A DNA stretch of 56,888 bases from Kineococcus sp. TRM81007. Lineage in GTDB: Bacteria; Actinomycetota; Actinomycetes; Actinomycetales; Kineococcaceae. Both the position numbers and the translations under genes were made by a program. This document shows, one piece after another, positions 43,147 to 51,589 of this stretch (positions are counted from its first letter, which is position 1; each line of letters starts with the position of its first letter). Location: positions 175,488 to 232,375 of the forward strand of contig NZ_JALBVB010000044.1 of NCBI RefSeq assembly GCF_022669155.1, read 5' to 3'. The notes beneath the pieces are model-generated. The model did no database searches. It was not told the DNA's origin and saw nothing but the letters and a program-made list of their open reading frames with translations.

Positions 43147-44274
43147 TCAGGCGGTCAGGTCCACCGGGGCCTCGACCGGCGCGGGCCGCTCGCACGTCGT
43201 GGTCAGCTCGACGGTCGAGCGCGTGTCGGCGGCGCGCTGCACCGACTCCATGACGTCCAGGACGTGCAGGGCGACCTCGTCGTTCGCGCGGTGCCGGCGC
43301 CCCTCGGCGAGGGCGGTCGCCAGGTCGGCCAGGCCGTACCCGCGCCCCGCCCCGACGTAGCCGGCGCGCACGCCGGCGTCGCGCCAGTTCGCGTCGTGGT
43401 CCGCGCCCGGGCCGGGCGCGGGGGCGCCGGCCGCGGAGTAGACCTCCACGGTGCCGTCGAAGTGGTTCGGGTCCGGCACGGACAGGGAGCCGCCGGTCCC
43501 GTGCACCTCGATGCGCGGCAGGCGCGCGGCCCAGGTGTCGAAGCTCATCACCAGGGTGGAGACGGCGCCGGAGGCGTGCACGAGGATCCCCGCGACCGAG
43601 CTGTCGATCGTGACGTCGAAGCTCTCCCCCGCCCGCGGGCCCTGCCCGATCGTGCGGGTGGCGGACGGCCGCCAGGACACCCCGACCACGCGCTCGACGG
43701 GCCCGAGCAGCTGCACCAGGGACGTGACGTAGTACGGCCCCATGTCCAGCAGCGGGCCGCCGCCGGGCTGGTAGTAGAAGTCGGGGAAGTGGTGCCAGCG
43801 CTCGTGCCCGGGCGTCGTCATGAACGCCGTGGCCGAGTGCGGCACGCCGATCTCCCCGGCGTCGACGACGGCGCGGGCGGTCTGCACACCCGTGCCGAGC
43901 ACCGTGTCCGGGGCGGAGCCGACGCGCAGGCCCGCCGCGGCGGCGGCCTTCAGCACCTCGCGGCCCTCGGCGACGTCCATCGCCAGCGGCTTCTCGCCGT
44001 ACACGTGCTTGCCGGCGGCGATGGCCTGCAGGGCGATGTCGGCGTGCGTGGACGGCAGCGTGAGGTTCAGCACCACGTCGACGTCGTCGGCGGCCAGCAG
44101 TTCCGGCAGGGCCAGGACGCGGGCGCCGTCGTGCTCGGCGGCCAGGGCGCCGGCGCGCTCGGTGCTCAGGTCCGACACCGCGGTGACCCGCAGCTGCGGC
44201 AGCCGCTGCAGGCACGCGGAGTACTGGGCGCTGATGGTGCCGGCGCCGACGACGCCCACGCGCAGCGGGTTCAC
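43147..44274 (-). CDS. Gfo/Idh/MocA-family oxidoreductase, ThuB-like
   Basis: A 375-residue dehydrogenase. Rossmann motif: LRVGVVGAGTISAQYSACLQ. Family core: GKHVYGEKPLAMDVAEGREVL, followed by WHHFPDFYYQPGGGPLLDMGPYYVTSL with the catalytic-loop histidines and aspartate. Its start overlaps the thuA-like stop (GTGA). In rhizobia ThuA and ThuB convert trehalose and related disaccharides to 3-keto derivatives; the gene pairing here supports the same kind of chemistry. It is the last gene of the operon before a strong hairpin. Confidence 0.87.
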   Translation of the reverse strand: MNPLRVGVVGAGTISAQYSACLQRLPQLRVTAVSDLSTERAGALAAEHDGARVLALPELLAADDVDVVLNLTLPSTHADIALQAIAAGKHVYGEKPLAMDVAEGREVLKAAAAAGLRVGSAPDTVLGTGVQTARAVVDAGEIGVPHSATAFMTTPGHERWHHFPDFYYQPGGGPLLDMGPYYVTSLVQLLGPVERVVGVSWRPSATRTIGQGPRAGESFDVTIDSSVAGILVHASGAVSTLVMSFDTWAARLPRIEVHGTGGSLSVPDPNHFDGTVEVYSAAGAPAPGPGADHDANWRDAGVRAGYVGAGRGYGLADLATALAEGRRHRANDEVALHVLDVMESVQRAADTRSTVELTTTCERPAPVEAPVDLTA

Positions 44275-44966
44275 CGTGCCGCCCACAGCAGGCCCCTCTC
44301 GATGATCGTCTTCACGTTCGGATCGCGCAGCACCTCGACGTTGTGCCCCGGGGTGCTGACGAACATGCGCCCCTTCCCCCACTGGCGCGTCCAGATCGCC
44401 GGGGAGGTGACCGGGCGGTGCCACGGGTCCCAGGCGCGCACGGCCTGGGTGGTGGTGGCGAGGACGTCGAGGTAGTCGTCGGTGAGCACCCAGTACTGCT
44501 CGGTCACGAGGTCGAAGTCGCCGATGCCCTGCGTGATGGGGTGCTCGGCCGCGGCGGGCAGCATCTCGACCCGGTAGGGGACGTAGTTGTCCGACTGCTC
44601 CCCGACGCGCTCGGCCGGCGCCTTGCCGGGGTGGCACGCGAACTGCCCGCCGATGAAGTGCAGGTAGTCGGAGGAGTTCCGGTAGGAGTCGGCGATGCCC
44701 CCGTGCCACCCGCCCAGGCCGGTCCCGTTCTCCACGGCCGTCATGAGACCGGCGAGCTCGTCCTTCTCGATGGTGCTCATGGTGTTGCACTGCACGACGA
44801 GGTCGACAGCCGCCATGTAGTCGCCGTCGGCGTACACCTTCGGCGAGTCCTCGACGCGGACGGTGAAGCCGTTCGCCGTCAGGTGCGGGATGAACAGGTC
44901 GGTGGCCTCGACGGGCTGGTGCCCGTCCCAGCCGCCTCGGACGACGAGCGCCCTGCGTTCGCTCAC
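44271..44966 (-). CDS. thuA: ThuA-like trehalose-utilisation family protein
   Basis: A 231-residue class-I-glutamine-amidotransferase-fold protein of the ThuA family. It has RALVVRGGWDGHQPVEATDL at the N-terminus, GLGGWHGGIADSYRNSSDYLHFIGGQFACHPG in the centre, and VLTDDYLDVLATT with the PVTSPAIWTRQWGKGRMFVS end. It is proposed to act with ThuB in disaccharide oxidation. GTG start with GAGGAGG-type upstream sequence. It lies between the transporter permease genes and the oxidoreductase gene. Confidence 0.9.
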   Translation of the reverse strand: MSERRALVVRGGWDGHQPVEATDLFIPHLTANGFTVRVEDSPKVYADGDYMAAVDLVVQCNTMSTIEKDELAGLMTAVENGTGLGGWHGGIADSYRNSSDYLHFIGGQFACHPGKAPAERVGEQSDNYVPYRVEMLPAAAEHPITQGIGDFDLVTEQYWVLTDDYLDVLATTTQAVRAWDPWHRPVTSPAIWTRQWGKGRMFVSTPGHNVEVLRDPNVKTIIERGLLWAAR

Positions 44967-45003
44967 GAGGAGGGTCCTTCCGGGGTCGCGGTGCGGGGGT
45001 GCG

Positions 45004-45888
45004 TCACTTGCTGAAGCCGGCGGTCAGGCCGGCGATGAGCTGGCGGCGGCCGACGACGTAGAGCACGAGGATCGGCAGGGTGGACAGGACCACCGCGGCC
45101 AGGACCGCGGGGATGTTCACCGTGTACTGGCCCTGGAACGTCCACAGCGCGAGCGGCAGCACGCGCAGGTCCGGGCTCTGGGTCAGGACCAGGGGCAGCA
45201 GGAAGCCGTTCCAGACCTGCAGGGCGTTGTAGATGGAGACGGTGACGATGGCCGGGCGCGTCAACGGGAACGCCAGGCGCCACATGGTGCCCCACTCGCT
45301 GGAGCCGTCCAGGCGCATGGACTCGAACAGCTCGTTGGGCACGTCGCGGACGAAGTTGCTCAGCAGCAGCACCGTCAGCGGGATCGCGAAGGCGATCGAC
45401 GGCAGGATCAGCGCGATCAGGGTGTCGTACAGCTCGAGCCGGATGATGATCAGGTAGACGGGGATGATCGTCGCCTGCAGCGGGATCGCCAGGCCCATGA
45501 GGAAGATGGCGTTGACGGACTTCAGGAACTTCCCGCCACCGCGCACGATGGCGAAGGAGGCCATGAACGACATCAGGACCGCCGGCACCACCGAGCCCAG
45601 GGTGACGATGACGCTGTTGAGGAAGTACCGGGCGATGTTCGACTCGATGACCTGCTGGTAAGCGGCGAAGGTCGGGTTCTCCGGCAGCGCCAGCGGGTTG
45701 GTCCGGAAGTACTCGGACTGCTCCTTGAAGCTTGTGATCACGATCCAGTAGATCGGGACGATGATGATCGCCAACCAGATCCACCCGGCCAGCCCGCCGA
45801 GGTAGTTGCGGTGTCCGGCTCCCCGGCGACGGCCGCCACCGGGCTTCCCGGCCGACGCCTTCCGGGGCGTGGAGACTGCGGTTGCCAT
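45004..45888 (-). CDS. Carbohydrate ABC transporter permease (MalG/ThuG type)
   Basis: A 294-residue permease with six spans. N-terminal WIWLAIIIVPIYWIVITSFK, the MalG-type loop FVRDVPNELFESMRLDGSSEWGTMWRLAFPLTRPAI (EAA motif) and the C-terminal VVGRRQLIAGLTAGFSK are all standard. ATG start. It pairs with the MalF-type permease three bases upstream. No ATPase gene accompanies it. Confidence 0.93.
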   Translation of the reverse strand: MATAVSTPRKASAGKPGGGRRRGAGHRNYLGGLAGWIWLAIIIVPIYWIVITSFKEQSEYFRTNPLALPENPTFAAYQQVIESNIARYFLNSVIVTLGSVVPAVLMSFMASFAIVRGGGKFLKSVNAIFLMGLAIPLQATIIPVYLIIIRLELYDTLIALILPSIAFAIPLTVLLLSNFVRDVPNELFESMRLDGSSEWGTMWRLAFPLTRPAIVTVSIYNALQVWNGFLLPLVLTQSPDLRVLPLALWTFQGQYTVNIPAVLAAVVLSTLPILVLYVVGRRQLIAGLTAGFSK

Positions 45889-45891
45889 GTC

Positions 45892-46836
45892 TCAGGCCCC
45901 TTCCAGCTGACTGGTGTTGGCGTCCTTGCCGCCCAGGCGCTGCAGCAGCAGGGCCAGTGCGAGGCCGACGAGCACCAGGATGACGGCGATCGCGCTGGCC
46001 TGTCCCATGAGGCTGGCGCGGAAGCCGCGCAGGTACATGTCGAGGGCCAGGGCGCGGGTGGCGTTGCCGGGACCACCCTGGGTCAGCACGAAGATCAGGT
46101 CGAAGAAGGTCAGCGACCCCACGACCATGAGCGTCGAGGACGTGATGATCGTGTACTTCAGCTGCGGGACCGTGATGTGGAAGAACTGCTTGATCCGGCC
46201 CGCGCCGTCCAGCTGCGCCGCTTCGTACATCGAGGTGGGGATCTGCCGGACGCCGCCTTGGTAGATCAGCGAGTGGAACGGCACGAACTGCCACGACACC
46301 ACGAAGATGACGACGCCCAGCGCCAGCCACCGCTGCCCCAGCCAGTCCTGGTTCAGGAAGCCCAGGCCGAGGCCGGCGCCGATGCCGAAGTTCGGGTCCA
46401 GCAGCGCCTTGTAGACGATCGCGATGGCCGCCGAGCTCAGCAGCAGCGGAACGAAGTACAGCACCGCCAGGAAGGCGCGGTAGCGCTGGTGGCCCGCGAT
46501 GAAGACGCCGATGAGCAGGCTGATCGGCGTCTGGAACAACCAGGACAGCGCCATGATGAGGAACGTCACCAGCAGGGCGTTGGGCAGCTCGGGGTCGCGC
46601 AGGACCGCCGTCCAGCTGTCCAGGCCCGCGAACCGGAGGTCGCCGATGCCGTCCCAGTCGGTGAAGCTCAGGGCGAAGACGCCCACGAGGGGGACGATCC
46701 CGAAGATGGTGAAGAACGCCAGCGCGGGCAGCACCAGCCACCACAGCGGACCTGCGTTGCCCCTCTTCGAGCTGACGCGGTTGGGGCCCGTCGCGGCCGG
46801 TCCGACCGCGACGGTGCCCACAGGGGCGTTGCTCAC
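45892..46836 (-). CDS. Carbohydrate ABC transporter permease (MalF/ThuF type)
   Basis: A 314-residue permease with six spans, starting at a GTG that overlaps the binding-protein stop (GTGA). Landmarks are LFFTIFGIVPLVGVFALSFTDW-like N-terminal sequence, QTPISLLIGVFIAGHQRYR and the EAA loop YEAAQLDGAGRIKQFFHITVPQLKYTI. It forms the heterodimeric channel with the MalG-type subunit downstream. Confidence 0.92.
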   Translation of the reverse strand: MSNAPVGTVAVGPAATGPNRVSSKRGNAGPLWWLVLPALAFFTIFGIVPLVGVFALSFTDWDGIGDLRFAGLDSWTAVLRDPELPNALLVTFLIMALSWLFQTPISLLIGVFIAGHQRYRAFLAVLYFVPLLLSSAAIAIVYKALLDPNFGIGAGLGLGFLNQDWLGQRWLALGVVIFVVSWQFVPFHSLIYQGGVRQIPTSMYEAAQLDGAGRIKQFFHITVPQLKYTIITSSTLMVVGSLTFFDLIFVLTQGGPGNATRALALDMYLRGFRASLMGQASAIAVILVLVGLALALLLQRLGGKDANTSQLEGA

Positions 46837-48164
46837 TGGCCCGCGACCGCGTTCATGTTGTCCGCGAACTGCTGCGGCTCGATCGAGAGCTGGAACAGCT
46901 GCGCGATGTTGGTCAGCAGCTCCTCGGCGGCGGTGGGGCTGATCGCCTGGTCCCAGGACTGCCCGAAGAACGGGGCGTTGCTGGCGATGTCGTAGACGAA
47001 CGTCAGGAACTCGCCGTCCGGCGCCTCGGCGAGCTGGTCCTCGACGCCCTTGAGGATCGGGACCTCGCCGGCCTCCTGGATGAAGGCCTCGGCGATCTCC
47101 TCGGTGAGCACGCCGTCGGCGAGGTAGGCGCGGGCGATCTCCTTCTGCTCGTCGGTGGCGCTGGAGGAGATGGAGTAGTACTGCGCCGGGTTGCCGACGG
47201 TGCTCATGCCGTCGCCCTTGCCCCCGGTGACGACGGGGAAGGACTGGAAGCCCAGGTTGCCGCTGCTGACGAACTCGCCACCGTCGGCCTTGATGGAGCC
47301 GTAGCACCAGCTGCCCTGCAGCAGCATGGCGGCGCGGTCGGTGTAGAGCAGCGCCTGGTCGGCGTTCTGGTCGGCGACGACGGAGTTGAAGCCCTCGACG
47401 AACCCGCCGGCGCGGACGAGGTCCTGCGCCATGGTGAGGGCCTGCAGGACGTCCGGGTTGGACCAGGCGTCGGGCTGGCTGTTGTTGATGGCGAGGTAGG
47501 CGTCCGTGCCACCCACGCGCTGCACGAGGAACTCCAGCCACATCATGGTGGTCCACCGCGACTGGCCGGCCAGCGAGATGGGGGCGATGCCCGCGTCGTT
47601 GAAGACGGGCACCAGCGCCATGAGCTCGTCCCAGGTCGTGGGCGGCTGCGCCCCGACCTGCTCGAACAGCTTGTTGTTGGTGTAGAGGACGACAGGCTGC
47701 ACGGTCTCGTGCGGCACGGCGTAGATCTTCTCGTCGACGAGGCCGGGGATCCAGGCGGCGTCGAACAGGCGGTCGCGCACCTCGGGGTTCTCCTCGACCC
47801 AGCTGGTGAGGTCCTCGATCTGGCCCGCCTCGGCCCAGTTGCGCACGCTGCCGCCACCCCAGCTGAAGATCAGGGTGGGCGCCTGGCCGGCGCCGATGGC
47901 GGTGCGGATCTTGGTCTTGTACGCGTCGTTCTGGTAGGCGGTGGCGGCCAGGTCGCCGCTCTCGGAGGTCTCGTTGAACGAGTCCACCGACTGCTGGCGG
48001 ACCTCTTCCTTGGGTGCGCCCGTCAGGAACCAGATGGTGGCGTCCCCCTCAGCCGCCTGACCGGGGCCCGACGAGCCACCGCAGGCGGTCAGCGTCGCGG
48101 CGGCCAGGGGGGTCGCCATGGCGAGGGTGAGGAAGGACCGTCGGGAGGTGCGGTTCTGATCCAC
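46833..48164 (-). CDS. Sugar-binding protein of an ABC transporter (Tat-exported lipoprotein)
   Basis: A 443-residue extracellular binding protein, family 1. The leader carries a twin-arginine motif (TSRRSFLTLA) and the lipobox LTAC, so it is probably exported by Tat and lipidated. The binding domain includes TLIFSWGGGSVRNWAEAGQIEDLT, VPHETVQPVVLYTNNKLFEQVG and TTWDELMALVPVFNDAGIAPISL. The GTG start has GGAG six bases upstream. It is the first gene of the operon, divergent from lacI, with palindromic operators between them. Confidence 0.92.
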   Translation of the reverse strand: MDQNRTSRRSFLTLAMATPLAAATLTACGGSSGPGQAAEGDATIWFLTGAPKEEVRQQSVDSFNETSESGDLAATAYQNDAYKTKIRTAIGAGQAPTLIFSWGGGSVRNWAEAGQIEDLTSWVEENPEVRDRLFDAAWIPGLVDEKIYAVPHETVQPVVLYTNNKLFEQVGAQPPTTWDELMALVPVFNDAGIAPISLAGQSRWTTMMWLEFLVQRVGGTDAYLAINNSQPDAWSNPDVLQALTMAQDLVRAGGFVEGFNSVVADQNADQALLYTDRAAMLLQGSWCYGSIKADGGEFVSSGNLGFQSFPVVTGGKGDGMSTVGNPAQYYSISSSATDEQKEIARAYLADGVLTEEIAEAFIQEAGEVPILKGVEDQLAEAPDGEFLTFVYDIASNAPFFGQSWDQAISPTAAEELLTNIAQLFQLSIEPQQFADNMNAVAGQ

Positions 48165-48262
48165 TCTGATCTCCGATGCGCCGAGCCGCTTCCCTGCGGC
48201 TGCTCTCGATACGCGGACGGCGGCTGCCGCCCCCGAGGACCCGGAGGGCCCCTTCAGCTCTC

Positions 48263-48290
48263 GCCGCTGGCGAAACCTTTCGACAGCGGC
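48263..48290. promoter_or_regulatory. LacI-type operator, 28-base palindrome
   Basis: Core CGAAACCTTTCG (48271-48282) is a 12-base dyad with a CC centre. It is flanked by GCCGCTG and CAGCGGC, which also pair, giving 28 bases in all. It lies about 100 bases from the sugar-binding-protein start and next to the divergent lacI gene, whose product is the likely ligand-responsive repressor. Confidence 0.75.
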
Positions 48291-48393
48291 GTCTGGACGA
48301 GACCATAGGCACCGCCCCAGACGACGGTCAAGCGGTGCACCTCTTTCGTCGCCCGCCCGTGACCGAACAGCTGCCCCTGACCCGAGATCGGAG

Positions 48394-48407
48394 CTAAAGT
48401 TTTCGAT
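48394..48407. promoter_or_regulatory. Second, weaker LacI-type operator
   Basis: CTAAAGTTTTCGAT resembles the core of the palindrome at 48263-48290 (YRAARYYTTTCGA shared). It lies 75 bases from the lacI start, about 120 bases from the first site. Two sites would allow looping and autoregulation. Confidence 0.5.
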
Positions 48408-48482
48408 ACAACACTGCACGGAGCAGCCAGGACCGCCCCGGCCCGGCTACAGTCCCTGCACAGCCAGCCGAGGAGGGCCGCC

Positions 48483-49532
48483 GTGCTCGAACGCACCCAG
48501 CGCACCAGGAGCGGGCGGCGACCCACGCTCGCGACGATCGCGCAGTCGGCCGGCGTCTCCATCGCCACCGTCTCCAAGGTGGTCAACGGACGCGACGACG
48601 TCGCCGCGGACACCCGGGCCCTCGTCGAGGACCTGCTGCGCCGCCACGACTACGCCCCGCCGTCCGCGCGCCGGGCCCAGCCGGGACCGGGCGTGGTGCA
48701 GTTCTTCGTCCACGGGGAGCTGCGGGCGTACTCCACGCAGGTCATCGAGGGGGTGCTGAGCGGCGCCGACGAGGCGGGGGTGTCCGTGGCCGTGGGCCGC
48801 CTGGCCGACGACCTCGCCCAGGGCCCGCCGGCGCGCGCCTGGGCCCGGGACCTGGCCGCGCTGGGACGCTGCGGCGTCGTCGTGGTCACCGGGCAACTGA
48901 CCGCTGAGCACGTGGACGCCCTGGGGCAGGTGGGGTTGCCGCTGGTCGTCATCGACCCGCTGAACCTGCCGCGCCGCGAGGTCACCAGCGTCGGCTCGAC
49001 CAACTTCACCGGCGGCATGACCGCCACCCAGCACCTGCTGCAGCTCGGGCACCGCGACATCGTCTACATCGGCGGCCCCGGCACCTCCTCCTGCAACCGG
49101 GCCCGCGAGCACGGCTTCCGCGCGGCCATGGAGGCAGCGGGCCTGGCGGTGCCGCCGGAGGGGGCGCTGGACACCGAGAACTTCGCCTACGAGCCGGGCC
49201 GCCGCGCCGGCGAGCAGGTGCTGGACCGCGCGCGCCGGCCCACCGCCGTGGTCGCCGGGTGCGACTCCATCGCCCTGGGCGTCATGGAGGCCGCCCGGGT
49301 GCGCGGGCTGCGGGTGCCCGACGACCTGTCCGTGGTCGGCTTCGACGACACCGAGCTCGCCGAGGTCGCCACGCCGCCGCTGACGACGATCCGCCAGCCG
49401 CTGCGGGAGATGGGGCGCGTGGCGCTGAAGACCGTGCTGCGGATGTCGGTGGGCGAGGAGCTGGACTCGCACCACGTGGAGCTGGCGACCGAGCTGGTCG
49501 TCCGCGAGACCACCGCTCCCCCGCCGGCCTGA
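48483..49532 (+). CDS. LacI-family transcriptional regulator
   Basis: A 349-residue repressor. The helix-turn-helix is at residues about 13-60 (PTLATIAQSAGVSIATVSKVVNGRDDVAADTRALVEDLL). The periplasmic-binding-like sensor domain follows (FFVHGELRAYSTQVIEGVLSGADEAGVSV, GHRDIVYIGGPGTSSCNRAREHGFRAAM, DDLSVVGFDDTELAEVATPPLTTIRQPLREMG). Start GTG with GAGGAGG upstream. It diverges from the sugar operon and is convergent with the arsenic genes. The effector is presumably the imported sugar or its phosphate. Confidence 0.93.
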   Translation: MLERTQRTRSGRRPTLATIAQSAGVSIATVSKVVNGRDDVAADTRALVEDLLRRHDYAPPSARRAQPGPGVVQFFVHGELRAYSTQVIEGVLSGADEAGVSVAVGRLADDLAQGPPARAWARDLAALGRCGVVVVTGQLTAEHVDALGQVGLPLVVIDPLNLPRREVTSVGSTNFTGGMTATQHLLQLGHRDIVYIGGPGTSSCNRAREHGFRAAMEAAGLAVPPEGALDTENFAYEPGRRAGEQVLDRARRPTAVVAGCDSIALGVMEAARVRGLRVPDDLSVVGFDDTELAEVATPPLTTIRQPLREMGRVALKTVLRMSVGEELDSHHVELATELVVRETTAPPPA

Positions 49533-49548
49533 CCGGTCGCCCGGCCAC

Positions 49549-49574
49549 CGGTCCACGGGCAGCGCGGTGGACCG
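49549..49574. terminator. Hairpin between lacI and arsC
   Basis: CGGTCCAC and GTGGACCG form an 8-bp stem with a 10-base loop between convergent genes. No T tract on either side; a bidirectional terminator is likely. Confidence 0.55.
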
Positions 49575-49584
49575 ACGGCGGGGA

Positions 49585-50013
49585 TCAGCCCTGCGCCCCC
49601 CCAGCGGCAGCGGTGGGCACCAGCTCGGCGAGCAGCGCCTCGACGCGGCCGCGGATCTCGTCGCGCACCAGCCGCACGACCTCGATGCCCTGCCCGGCGG
49701 GGTCGGTCAGTTCCCAGTCCTCGTAGCGCTTGCCCGGGTGGAACGGGCAGGCGTCGCCGCAGCCCGTGGTGATGACGACGTCGGAGGCCTGCACCGCCTC
49801 GGGGGTCAGGACCTTCGGCTGCTCGGCGGTGATGTCGACGCCGACCTCGGCCATGGCCTGAACAGCGACGGGATTGATCCGCTCGGCGGGCACCGAGCCG
49901 GCCGAGCGGACCTCCACCGCGCCACCGGACAGGGCGGTCGTGAACCCGGCGGCCATCTGCGAACGCCCGGCGTTGTGCACGCAGACGAAGATCACACTGG
50001 GCTTGTCACTCAC
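49585..50013 (-). CDS. arsC: Arsenate reductase ArsC, thioredoxin-type
   Basis: A 142-residue low-molecular-weight-phosphatase-fold enzyme that reduces arsenate to arsenite. The P-loop CVHNAGRSQ (Cys11) is intact, and two further cysteines (TTGCGDACP, Cys85 and Cys89) provide the disulfide relay typical of the thioredoxin-linked class. The GTG start has GGGAG seven bases upstream. It is the last gene of a leftward acr3-flavoprotein-arsC set. Confidence 0.92.
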   Translation of the reverse strand: MSDKPSVIFVCVHNAGRSQMAAGFTTALSGGAVEVRSAGSVPAERINPVAVQAMAEVGVDITAEQPKVLTPEAVQASDVVITTGCGDACPFHPGKRYEDWELTDPAGQGIEVVRLVRDEIRGRVEALLAELVPTAAAGGAQG

Positions 50014-50082
50014 GGAACGTCTCCCTGGTGGTCGAGCGGAGGAAGCGGGCTGCGCCGGGCTGCCGGAGGGAGGCAGGAGCCT

Positions 50083-51576
50083 TCACCCTCGACAGCCCCT
50101 CGAGGTGGCGCGGGGGTCCCCGGCGGAGGCCTCGCCGGAGCGCCCGCGCAGGAAGCCGGTGGAGAAGCCGAGCCCTGCGCCGGCCCCGGCACCGACGACC
50201 GGGCCCGCGCCGACCGTGATCGGCTGCGGGGCGCCGGCCGGGCCGGTGGTGCTGCCGCAGCACGAGCCACCGGCGGACTCGTCGATCTCCACGGTGCCGT
50301 CGGCGGCGACCGCGGGGGTGGAGCTGGAGCAGACGCCGGTCTCCGGCAGGTCGAGCCGGACGTCGGCGGCGGCCTCGACGTCGCCCGCGAGGTGGGCGGC
50401 GATGGAGCGCACCTGCTCGTAGCCGGTGGCCAGCAGGAACGTCGGGGCGCGGCCGTAGCTCTTCGTCCCGGCGGTGAAGAACCCGCTCTCGGGGTGCGCC
50501 AGGACGTCGGCGCCGTGCGGGGGCACGGTGCCGCAGGAGTGGAACTCCGGGTCGATCAGGGGCGCCAGGCGCGCCGGCGCCTCGACGCCGGGGTCGAGGT
50601 CCAGGCGCAGCTCGCGCAGCACCCCCAGGTCGGGGCGGAAGCCGGTGGCGGCGGCGATGACGTCGACGACCAGGCGCTGCTCACCGGCCGGGGTCCTCGC
50701 CACCACCACGACCTCGCCGCCACGGGGTTCGAGGGCGCTGACGGTGACCTCGGTGCGCAGTTCGACGCGCCCGGACTCCACGGCGTCGCGCAGCCGGGCG
50801 CCCAGGGCACCGCGGGCGGGCAGCCCGTCCAGGTCCCCGCCGCCGTAGCTGCGGGTCACCGACGCCCCGCGCACCGCCCAGACGACGCGGGTGGCGGGCG
50901 CTTCGTCCGCCAGCGCGACGAGGTTCAGCAGGGTGTTGGTCGCGGAGTGCCCGGCACCGACGACCAGGACGCGGCGTCCGGCGAAGCGGTCGCGCTCGGC
51001 ACCCAGGACGTCGGGCAGCGGCCCGGCCAGGAACGGCGCGGCCTCGTCCTCCCCGAGCGCGGGCAGGCCGGAGACGCCCAGCGGGTTGGGCTGCCCCCAG
51101 GTGCCGGAGGCGTCGATCACGGCGCGGGCGTGGTGGTCGACGACGGTGCCACCGGCCTGCTGGACGCGCACGAGGAAGGGGCGCTCGTCGCGGCCCCGGC
51201 TTCGGGTCTTGTCCAGCCCGACCCGGCTGACGGCCACGACACGGGCGCCGGTGCGGGTGCGGGGGGCCAGAGCCTCGGTGGCGGCCAGCGGCTCCAGGTA
51301 CCGCTCGACCAGGTCACCACCGGTGGGCAGGCCCGTCGGCTCCGGGTGTTCCCAGCCGGTGGGGGTCAGCAGCCGCGCCGCGGCGGCGTCGACGTCGTAG
51401 CGCCACGGGGAGAACAGGCGGACGTGGTGCCACTGGCGGACGGCGGCACCGACCCGCTCGCCGGCCTCCAGCACCAGCGCTTCCAGGCCGCGCTCGAGCA
51501 GGTGGGCGGCGGCGGCGAGGCCGACGGGTCCGGCGCCGACGACGACGACGGGCAGCCGGCCGGTGGGGGTGTTCAC
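50083..51576 (-). CDS. FAD/NAD(P)-binding flavoprotein of the arsenic operon
   Basis: A 497-residue flavin-dependent oxidoreductase. FAD-binding motif VVVVGAGPVGLAAAAHLLERG at the N-terminus, a second dinucleotide motif RVLVVGAGHSATNTLLNL, and the flavin-monooxygenase-like IAAATGFRPDLGVL. Proteins of this kind sit beside acr3 and arsC (ArsO-type) in many actinobacteria; the reaction is unproven. The last 70 residues, after a vicinal Cys pair in GGSCCGSTTG, form a Gly/Ala-rich tail longer than usual. GTG start, 13 bases past the acr3 stop. Confidence 0.85.
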   Translation of the reverse strand: MNTPTGRLPVVVVGAGPVGLAAAAHLLERGLEALVLEAGERVGAAVRQWHHVRLFSPWRYDVDAAAARLLTPTGWEHPEPTGLPTGGDLVERYLEPLAATEALAPRTRTGARVVAVSRVGLDKTRSRGRDERPFLVRVQQAGGTVVDHHARAVIDASGTWGQPNPLGVSGLPALGEDEAAPFLAGPLPDVLGAERDRFAGRRVLVVGAGHSATNTLLNLVALADEAPATRVVWAVRGASVTRSYGGGDLDGLPARGALGARLRDAVESGRVELRTEVTVSALEPRGGEVVVVARTPAGEQRLVVDVIAAATGFRPDLGVLRELRLDLDPGVEAPARLAPLIDPEFHSCGTVPPHGADVLAHPESGFFTAGTKSYGRAPTFLLATGYEQVRSIAAHLAGDVEAAADVRLDLPETGVCSSSTPAVAADGTVEIDESAGGSCCGSTTGPAGAPQPITVGAGPVVGAGAGAGLGFSTGFLRGRSGEASAGDPRATSRGCRG

Positions 51577-51589
51577 GGCACGCGCCTCC

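Noticed and set aside
48165-48482. Extra gene in the lacI/sugar-operon gap
   Set aside because: The upstream frame extension of the binding-protein gene lacks a signal peptide and runs through both operators; no other coding signal is visible.
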